Assembly (NCBI GenBank): GCA_002471375.1
Contig: DKPV01000017.1
Span: forward strand, 1-6,635
Source of the DNA: Flavobacteriales bacterium UBA7325
Lineage (GTDB): Bacteria; Bacteroidota; Bacteroidia; Flavobacteriales_D; Crocinitomicaceae
Direction of reading: 5' to 3'
DNA length: 6,635 bases
In this document: one piece after another, positions 1-5,173 of the stretch
Numbering within the stretch: position 1 is the first letter of the stretch
How the letters are laid out: each line of letters opens with the position of its first letter
Position numbers and translations under genes: made by a program
Notes under the pieces: generated by a model
What the model was told of the DNA's origin: nothing
Databases searched by the model: none
What the model saw: the letters and a program-made list of their open reading frames with translations, nothing else

Positions 1-241
1 TGGTGAAGAAAGAGCATTTGTTGTAACTGGCGAGCTCGAAAAGGTATTTCCTTTTGATATTTTGCCGATGCAACTGGTTAAAGCAGCAGTTACCGACGAT
101 ATTGACGGGATGGAAAATTTGGGGATTTATGAAGTAGCTCCCGAAGACTTCGCATTGTGCGAATATGTGTGTACTTCAAAAATTGACATTCAGGATAAAA
201 TCCGACAAGGTTTGGATTTGATCGCTAGCGAGTGCATGTAG
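1..241 (+). CDS. nqrA: Na+-translocating NADH:quinone reductase subunit A, C-terminal part (5' end outside window)
   Basis: The open frame enters from the left edge (first full codon at position 2) and runs 79 codons to TAG at 239-241. The visible C-terminus contains FPFDILPMQL followed by a stretch ending in EDFALCEYVC and a terminal DIQDKIRQGLDLI helix. These match the end of NqrA, where Vibrio has a similar MPLDILPTQL and LALCTFVCPGK. NqrA is the peripheral, cytoplasmic subunit of Na+-NQR; it has no transmembrane segments and has been implicated in quinone binding. Only the tail is visible, so start, length and N-terminal motifs cannot be judged. It is followed after 19 bases by nqrB, as in canonical nqr operons. 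Identity is secure from both the motif and the five downstream nqr genes. Confidence 0.95.
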   Translation, partial: GEERAFVVTGELEKVFPFDILPMQLVKAAVTDDIDGMENLGIYEVAPEDFALCEYVCTSKIDIQDKIRQGLDLIASECM

Positions 242-260
242 GACTTAAAATTTAGAAGAC

Positions 261-1493
261 GTGAAATTTTTAGAGAAAATCGTTCACAAACATGAACCAA
301 AGTTTGCCAAAGGCGGTAAACTGGAGAAATGGAATCCAATCTTCGAATCGTTTACGACTCTGGCTTTTACTCCAGCGCTTACAACGAAGAAAGGCTCCCA
401 TATCCGTGATGGAGTGGATTTAAAACGTACAATGATGATGGTCATCTTGGCGTTGGTTCCATGTTTACTATTTGGAATATATAATACTGGGCATTACGAG
501 TTAGTTGCTGAAATGGGAGATCGATCTCTACCATATTTAGATCAGTTTTGGTCTAAAGTTGGCGCTGGAGCACTTGTTGTACTGCCATTAGTAGTAGTCT
601 CATACGGAGTAGGATTAACTGTAGAATTTATATTTGGTGTAATTAAGGGGCACGCGCTTCACGAGGGGTTCTTAGTTTCTGGGATGTTGATTCCATTGGT
701 TATGCCTGCAGACGTTCCATTATGGATGGTCGCTGTAGCCACGATCTTTGCTGTTGTAATCGGAAAAGAAATTTTCGGTGGTACAGGTATGAATATCGTT
801 AACGTTGCACTTACAGCACGTGCTTTCTTGTTCTTTGCTTATCCTACCAAGATGTCTGGAGATTTCGTTTGGATGGCGGGTGAAGAGAAAGCTGTAGATG
901 GTTTCACAGGATCAACAGCAATGGGTGATCTTGCAACATTTACAAGTGAAAAAATGACAGTTGCCGGAACAGAAGTTGTTGGCCAAACCGGTGAAGCCGC
1001 CATGGAGTTATTTAATAATAGTTATTCGATGTTCGATTCGTTCGTAGGAATGATTCCAGGATCTGTTGGTGAAACATCTGTTATTGCATGTTTACTTGGG
1101 GCAGCACTCCTGCTGTTTACAGGTGTAGGTTCTTTAAGAATCATTCTTTCATTCGGTATTGGTGGATTTGTTACTGGTTTACTTATGAATGCAATCGGAT
1201 CTAATCCTTATATGGATTTGCCAGCAGCACATCACTTATTAATTGGTGGGTTTGCGTTTGGAGCTGTCTTTATGGCTACAGATCCTGTAACAGCTGCACA
1301 AACGGCGACTGGGAAAATTTTATATGGATTCTTTGGTGGGATGGTAGCAATTCTGATACGTGTTCTGAACCCAGCTTATCCAGAAGGGGTGATGCTAGCG
1401 ATTCTTTTCATGAATGTTATGGCACCAATCATTGATCACTACGTGGTCCAAGCGAATGTTAAACGTAGATTAAAACGACTTAAAACAGCGTAA
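261..1493 (+). CDS. nqrB: Na+-NQR subunit B (membrane subunit, covalent FMN and riboflavin, quinone site)
   Basis: This 410-residue integral membrane protein is the core of the sodium pump. The N-terminus (KFLEKIVHKHEPKFAKGGK, residues 2-20) aligns with the start of Vibrio NqrB. That supports the GTG start at 261: an in-frame TAA lies just upstream (246-248) and the next ATG is not until codon 58. Visible family motifs are SHIRDGVDLKR (46-56), GKEIFGGTGMN (168-178), RAFLFFAYP (187-195), IPGSVGE (265-271), GGFAFG (329-334), MATDPVTA (338-345) and NPAYPEGVMLAILF (370-383). The covalent FMN attachment site is DGFTGST (213-219), with Thr219 as the expected phosphoester residue, equivalent to Vibrio cholerae Thr236. 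Residues 118-119 (Gly-Leu) correspond to V. cholerae Gly140-Gly141. About 14 extra residues lie between the FMN site and IPGS compared with Vibrio, while the first periplasmic region is shorter. No strong Shine-Dalgarno is seen; AGAAGA lies immediately upstream. The gene sits two bases from nqrC. Confidence 0.98.
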   Translation: MKFLEKIVHKHEPKFAKGGKLEKWNPIFESFTTLAFTPALTTKKGSHIRDGVDLKRTMMMVILALVPCLLFGIYNTGHYELVAEMGDRSLPYLDQFWSKVGAGALVVLPLVVVSYGVGLTVEFIFGVIKGHALHEGFLVSGMLIPLVMPADVPLWMVAVATIFAVVIGKEIFGGTGMNIVNVALTARAFLFFAYPTKMSGDFVWMAGEEKAVDGFTGSTAMGDLATFTSEKMTVAGTEVVGQTGEAAMELFNNSYSMFDSFVGMIPGSVGETSVIACLLGAALLLFTGVGSLRIILSFGIGGFVTGLLMNAIGSNPYMDLPAAHHLLIGGFAFGAVFMATDPVTAAQTATGKILYGFFGGMVAILIRVLNPAYPEGVMLAILFMNVMAPIIDHYVVQANVKRRLKRLKTA

Positions 1494-1495
1494 TC

Positions 1496-2230
1496 ATGGC
1501 AGTGAATAGAGATAGTAACGGTTATACTTTCGGCTTCGCAATTGCATTGGTAGTTGTGGTTGGGGTCTTACTTGCAGGAATCGCAATGTGGACAAAACCT
1601 TTCCAAGAGAAGAATGAAGAAGTAAAAAAGAAAATGGATATTCTGAAAGCCATATTGGTGAAAGATGATTATTCTAAGATCACGCGTAAGAATGCTGGTG
1701 ATGAATTTGAGAATTACGTAAATCTTGAAGAAGCAATTGTTCTTGATATGAATGGTGTCGTGAAAGATACTGCGGCCTTTGATATTGATATCAAAAAGCA
1801 ATTCCGAGACAAAAATTTGGAAGAGAAGGATAAAGATTACCCAATGTTTATTGCAAACATTGATGGTAAGAAAGCCTATGTAATTCCGGTTGTTGGTAAA
1901 GGTTTATGGGGTCCAGTTTGGGGTAATATTTGTCTTGACGAGGATATGAGATCTATTAAAGGAGCAACATTTGATCACAAAACGGAGACACCTGGTTTGG
2001 GAGCTGAGATCAAGCAAGATTTCTTTATCAAAGGATGGATCGATGAGAAGATTTCAGATGAGAATGGAGACTTTGCAAAATTTGAAGTAGTTAAAGATAA
2101 ATCCGGAAGTACCAAAGAATCTAAAGTTGATGGTATCACAGGAGGTACGATTACTTCGAAAGGTGTTGAGGAAATGGTTAACCGTTGTTTGTTACCATAT
2201 ATCGCTTATTTCAAATCGTTGAAAAATTAA
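1496..2230 (+). CDS. nqrC: Na+-NQR subunit C (membrane-anchored covalent FMN subunit)
   Basis: This 244-residue protein has one N-terminal membrane anchor (about residues 11-32) followed by a soluble FMN-binding domain, which in this family faces the periplasm. It relays electrons from the NqrD/NqrE iron centre to NqrB. The FMN-binding motifs are clear: GKGLWGPVWG (134-143), HKTETPGLGAEI (161-172) and the flavinylation site DGITGGT (212-218). Thr218 should carry FMN by phosphoester linkage, as Thr225 does in V. cholerae. Attachment requires an ApbE-type flavin transferase, which is not encoded in this window. The ATG at 1496 is only two bases after the nqrB stop (TAA-TC-ATG), which suggests termination-reinitiation coupling. 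A charged Lys/Glu-rich stretch (36-50) follows the anchor and looks helical. The length is close to the family norm of about 250-260. Confidence 0.98.
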   Translation: MAVNRDSNGYTFGFAIALVVVVGVLLAGIAMWTKPFQEKNEEVKKKMDILKAILVKDDYSKITRKNAGDEFENYVNLEEAIVLDMNGVVKDTAAFDIDIKKQFRDKNLEEKDKDYPMFIANIDGKKAYVIPVVGKGLWGPVWGNICLDEDMRSIKGATFDHKTETPGLGAEIKQDFFIKGWIDEKISDENGDFAKFEVVKDKSGSTKESKVDGITGGTITSKGVEEMVNRCLLPYIAYFKSLKN

Positions 2231-2235
2231 GAGTC

Positions 2236-2925
2236 ATGAGTGAAGATGTAAAAAAGACTAAAGAACCGAGCGAACCATTATTCTCGAAGAAGAATAAGAA
2301 GCTTGTGACTGATCCATTAACGGACAATAACCCTATTACGATTCAGGTACTAGGAATTTGTTCAGCACTTGCAATTACTGTTCAGGTTGAGCAAGGAGTT
2401 GTAATGAGTGCTGCTGTATTGTTTGTATTGATTTTTGGAAACGTGATTATCTCTTTGTTGAGAAATTTAATTCCATCGAGAATTCGAATTATAGTTCAAT
2501 TAGTGGTTGTAGCCTCATTGGTGATTATTGTTGATCAACTTCTGGCTGCGTTCTTACCAGATGTATCGGAGAAACTCTCCGTATTCGTCGGACTAATAAT
2601 AACCAACTGTATCATTATGGGACGTTTCGAAGCGTTTGCTATGGCAAACAAACCTTGGCCATCATTCATGGATGCACTTGGGAATTCATTTGGCTATGCT
2701 TGGATTTTGATCCTCGTATCGATCATTCGTGAATTATTTGGTTCTGGATCTCTTTATGGTTTCCCAATTTTTGGAAGTGCGCTTCCAGGAGAAGAGTGGG
2801 GGATATATACAATGGGATATATGAATAACAACATGATGATTCTGCCTCCAATGGCATTGATCATTGTAGGAATCATTATTTGGATCCAACGATCTCGAAA
2901 TAAGGCGCTAATTGAAGAGCACTAA
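2236..2925 (+). CDS. nqrD: Na+-NQR subunit D (membrane subunit, half of the intramembrane iron centre)
   Basis: I choose ATG 2236 (229 residues), five bases after the nqrC stop. The open frame extends upstream to an ATG at 2185, but that start would overlap nqrC by 46 bases and add 17 residues unlike any NqrD. The protein has about six hydrophobic segments. The two cysteines expected to ligate the iron centre shared with NqrE are Cys42 (GICSAL) and Cys125 (TNCIIMGR). Their 83-residue separation equals that of V. cholerae Cys29 and Cys112. Other family landmarks are NPITIQVLGICSALA (32-46), RFEAFAMANKP (130-140), ELFGSGSLYG (166-175) and LPPMAL (203-208). The hydrophilic N-terminus (1-30, Lys-rich) is about 13 residues longer than in Vibrio. 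The positive residues in RNLIPSRIR and at both ends suggest cytoplasmic N- and C-termini. Confidence 0.97.
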   Translation: MSEDVKKTKEPSEPLFSKKNKKLVTDPLTDNNPITIQVLGICSALAITVQVEQGVVMSAAVLFVLIFGNVIISLLRNLIPSRIRIIVQLVVVASLVIIVDQLLAAFLPDVSEKLSVFVGLIITNCIIMGRFEAFAMANKPWPSFMDALGNSFGYAWILILVSIIRELFGSGSLYGFPIFGSALPGEEWGIYTMGYMNNNMMILPPMALIIVGIIIWIQRSRNKALIEEH

Positions 2926-2950
2926 AAACTAGAGATCAAACAGAAAGATT

Positions 2951-3655
2951 ATGGAAAGTACATTAGACATATTTGTAAAGGCGATCTTCTCGGAGAATAT
3001 GATTTTCGCATATTTCCTTGGGATGTGTTCGTATCTCGCTGTATCGAAAACAGTGAAGACGGCCGTAGGACTTGGAGCAGCTGTTATTTTCGTTTTGGCA
3101 GTAACAGTACCAGTAAACTATTTGCTGGAAAACTACTTATTGAAAGAAGGAGCACTAGAATGGATCAATCCTGAATGGGCTGAGATTGATTTGAGTTTCT
3201 TGTCTTTTATCATGTTCATTGCGGTTGTTGCATCAATCGTTCAGCTTGTGGAGATGTTGGTTGAAAAGTTTGCCCCTGCTCTATACGGAGCCTTAGGGAT
3301 TTTCCTTCCACTGATTGCCGTTAACTGTTCGATTCTTGGTGGAGCATTATTCATGCAGGAGCGTCAGTATTCAACAATTTTGGATGCAACAGCATTCTCT
3401 ATTGGTTCAGGTATTGGATGGTTTATTGCCATCGTTGCCATTGCTGCCATTCGAGAAAAAGTACGTTACTCAAATGTCCCTGCTCCGTTGAGAGGATTGG
3501 GAATTACATTTATCCTTACTGGGTTAATGGGAATCGCATTTATGGCCTTCATGGGTATTAAATACGGAAAAGACGGATCAAAAGAAGAAGACGATACGAC
3601 TAAAACTGGTCAAATCGAGCTTGTGGATAAAAAATTAACTGCTAAAATAGATTAG
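2951..3655 (+). CDS. nqrE: Na+-NQR subunit E (membrane subunit, other half of the iron centre)
   Basis: This 234-residue protein has six predicted membrane segments and is a paralogue of NqrD with inverted topology. It carries Cys26 (LGMCSYLAVSK) and Cys126 (LIAVNCSILGG), equivalent to V. cholerae Cys26 and Cys120. Together with the NqrD pair these hold the intramembrane iron centre that passes electrons from NqrF to NqrC. Other conserved stretches are VTVPVNYLL (51-59), ALGIFLPLIAVNC (114-126), GSGIGWFIAIVA (152-163), IREKVRYSNVP (167-177) and LRGLGITFI (180-188). Vibrio NqrE is about 198 residues. The excess here is a six-residue insertion in the loop near WINPEW (71-76) and a charged C-terminal tail of about 30 residues after residue 204. 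The gap to nqrD is 25 bases, the longest in the operon, with A/G-rich AGAAAG just before the ATG as a possible weak ribosome site. Confidence 0.97.
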   Translation: MESTLDIFVKAIFSENMIFAYFLGMCSYLAVSKTVKTAVGLGAAVIFVLAVTVPVNYLLENYLLKEGALEWINPEWAEIDLSFLSFIMFIAVVASIVQLVEMLVEKFAPALYGALGIFLPLIAVNCSILGGALFMQERQYSTILDATAFSIGSGIGWFIAIVAIAAIREKVRYSNVPAPLRGLGITFILTGLMGIAFMAFMGIKYGKDGSKEEDDTTKTGQIELVDKKLTAKID

Positions 3656-3657
3656 TC

Positions 3658-4962
3658 ATGGGAACAGGAATGGTTATTGGAATTACGGTAGTGGCGTTCT
3701 TGATCGTCATTTTGGTACTTGTATTAATGTTACTATTCGTAAAAGCAAAGCTTTCACCAGCTGGGAAAATTACGATTGATATCAATGATGGTGAGAAAGT
3801 AATTGAAGTTGATGGAGGAGGAACTCTCTTGAGCACACTTGGTAGTAATGGTATTTTCTTGCCTTCTGCTTGCGGTGGAGGTGGAACTTGTGTTCAATGT
3901 TTATGTCATGTTCACGAAGGTGGTGGAGGAATTCTTCCAACTGAGGAACCGCACTTTTCTCGTAAGGAAATTGCAGCGAATATGCGTCTCGGATGCCAAG
4001 TAAAGGTGAAAGAGAACATGAAAATTGAGATCGAAGAAGAAATTCTTGGTATAAAGGAGTGGGAAGCGGAAGTTGTATCTAACTACAATGTAGCGACATT
4101 CATTAAAGAATTCATCGTTGAGATTCCAGAGGATATGGATTATAAAGCTGGAGGATATATCCAGATTAAGATTCCTAAATGTGAAGTGAAATACACTGAT
4201 ATGGATATTTCGGCGCATCCATTAGATCACCCCGGTGAGCCAGATAAGTTTAAAGCTGATTGGGATAACTTTGGATTGTGGCCTCTAGTGATGAAGAATG
4301 ATGAGGAGGTTGTAAGAGCTTATTCAATGGCTTCTTACCCTGCGGAAGGAAGAAGAATCATGCTAAATGTGCGTGTTGCGACTCCACCATGGGATCGTGA
4401 AAGAAATGCATGGATGAACGTGAATCCTGGAATTGCATCGTCTTACATTTTCAATTTGAAAGAAGGAGATAAGGCAGTGGTATCAGGACCTTATGGTGAG
4501 TTCTTCATTAATGAATCAGATGCCGAGATGTTATACATCGGAGGTGGAGCTGGAATGGCACCAATGCGTTCTCACCTGTATGAGTTATTTAAGACATTGA
4601 AGACTGGTAGAAAAGTGACTTACTGGTATGGTGGTCGATCACGAGCAGAGTTATTCTATATACACTATTTCCGTGATTTGGAAAAAGACTTTCCAAATTT
4701 CAAATTCTATCTTGTATTGTCTGATGCTTTAGAATCGGATAATTGGGTTGAGAAATCGGATGTGAATGATGAAAAAGGCGATGGTTTTGTTGGTTTCGTT
4801 CACAATGCTGTGATTGATGAGTATTTAAAGAAGCACGAAGCTCCTGAAGATATTGAATTCTACTTCTGTGGACCGCCAATGATGAATCAAGCGGTAATTC
4901 GATTGTGCGACGAGTGGGGAGTGCCACCGGAGAATGTTCGTTTTGATGATTTCGGAGGTTAA
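3658..4962 (+). CDS. nqrF: Na+-NQR subunit F (NADH dehydrogenase subunit, FAD and [2Fe-2S])
   Basis: This 434-residue subunit is the electron entry point. It oxidises NADH on the cytoplasmic side and passes electrons through FAD to a [2Fe-2S] cluster. An N-terminal membrane helix (about 4-28) is followed by a plant-type ferredoxin domain with cluster ligands Cys72, Cys78, Cys81 and Cys113 (ACGGGGTCVQC and LGCQV), matching V. cholerae Cys70/76/79/111. The ferredoxin-NADP reductase-like part shows the FAD motif RAYSMASYP (220-228), SGPYGEFF (276-283), the NADH-binding GGGAGMAPMRSH (295-306), YWYGGRSRAELFY (322-334), FCGPPMMN (403-410) and the conserved end DDFGG. It is somewhat longer than the 408-residue Vibrio protein because of surface insertions, for example around 187-197 and 364-376. 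The start lies two bases after the nqrE stop (TAG-TC-ATG). It is the last gene of the operon and a strong terminator follows. Confidence 0.98.
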   Translation: MGTGMVIGITVVAFLIVILVLVLMLLFVKAKLSPAGKITIDINDGEKVIEVDGGGTLLSTLGSNGIFLPSACGGGGTCVQCLCHVHEGGGGILPTEEPHFSRKEIAANMRLGCQVKVKENMKIEIEEEILGIKEWEAEVVSNYNVATFIKEFIVEIPEDMDYKAGGYIQIKIPKCEVKYTDMDISAHPLDHPGEPDKFKADWDNFGLWPLVMKNDEEVVRAYSMASYPAEGRRIMLNVRVATPPWDRERNAWMNVNPGIASSYIFNLKEGDKAVVSGPYGEFFINESDAEMLYIGGGAGMAPMRSHLYELFKTLKTGRKVTYWYGGRSRAELFYIHYFRDLEKDFPNFKFYLVLSDALESDNWVEKSDVNDEKGDGFVGFVHNAVIDEYLKKHEAPEDIEFYFCGPPMMNQAVIRLCDEWGVPPENVRFDDFGG

Positions 4963-4983
4963 TCCAAATTAACTAATATTTAT

Positions 4984-5017
4984 ATCCCGCTAATTCTTGG
5001 AGTTAGCGGGATTTTTT
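4984..5017 (+). terminator. Rho-independent terminator of the nqr operon
   Basis: ATCCCGCTAA (4984-4993) pairs perfectly with TTAGCGGGAT (5003-5012). The stem can extend inward by one G-U, one A-U and one C-G pair, leaving a three-base loop (UUG), for about 13 pairs in total. Six consecutive T residues (5012-5017, the first shared with the stem) follow directly. It begins 22 bases after the nqrF stop, where an operon terminator is expected. Confidence 0.93.
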
Positions 5018-5173
5018 GTGCGACAAATTGTATCTTAGCGATGGGATGAAAGTAATTGTTCTTTTGTAGCTCATATGGCTGGAGTTCTCAAACTAACATT
5101 CTAGCTACTAATAGGTTTAACAAATAAATTATGGCATGTAATTTGCAAGTTCTCAGTTGTAAAATTAAGTACT
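5018..5173 (+). promoter_or_regulatory. Intergenic spacer with weak promoter candidates for the VWD-protein gene
   Basis: This is the only sizeable non-coding stretch in the window, lying between the nqr terminator and the ATG at 5174. A promoter for the downstream gene is expected here because the terminator separates it from the operon. Two imperfect matches to the Bacteroidota -7 element TAnnTTTG are visible. TAGGTTTA (5112-5119) matches 5 of 6 fixed bases but has no good -33 box. TAATTTG (5139-5145) is one base short but has TTTA (5116-5119) exactly 19 bases upstream. Neither is decisive. The bases just before the start are A-rich (AAAATTAAG) with no Shine-Dalgarno, as is common in Bacteroidota. 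No open frame or convincing RNA gene is seen. Confidence 0.3.

Noticed and set aside
1568..1801. Minus-strand open frame of 77 codons inside nqrC
   Set aside because: It lies entirely within a well-supported gene, has low-complexity Phe/Ile composition and no recognisable protein; it is an antisense shadow.
2185..2235. Upstream ATG giving a longer NqrD that overlaps the end of nqrC
   Set aside because: The 17 extra residues come from the out-of-frame reading of the nqrC end, resemble no NqrD N-terminus, and ATG 2236 is ideally placed five bases after the nqrC stop.
3901..4218. Minus-strand open frame of 105 codons inside nqrF
   Set aside because: It covers the conserved ferredoxin-FAD domain region on the opposite strand; its Phe/Arg-rich composition is typical of an antisense shadow. 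The minus-strand frames at 3642-3836 and 4700-4927 are rejected for the same reason.
5031..5038. TATCTTAG as a -7 promoter element just after the terminator
   Set aside because: It matches 5 of 6 fixed bases of TAnnTTTG, but the nearest TTTG is 12 rather than about 19 bases upstream and lies in the terminator T-tract; it would also give a leader over 120 bases long.
5061..5108. tRNA-like string (TAGCTCA..GG..GGAG resembling a D-arm) and a GTAGCT/AGCTAC inverted repeat
   Set aside because: There is no matching acceptor stem, clear anticodon arm or TTCGA-type T-loop, and the inverted repeat is only six pairs with a 31-base loop. Chance similarity or at most a decayed relic.
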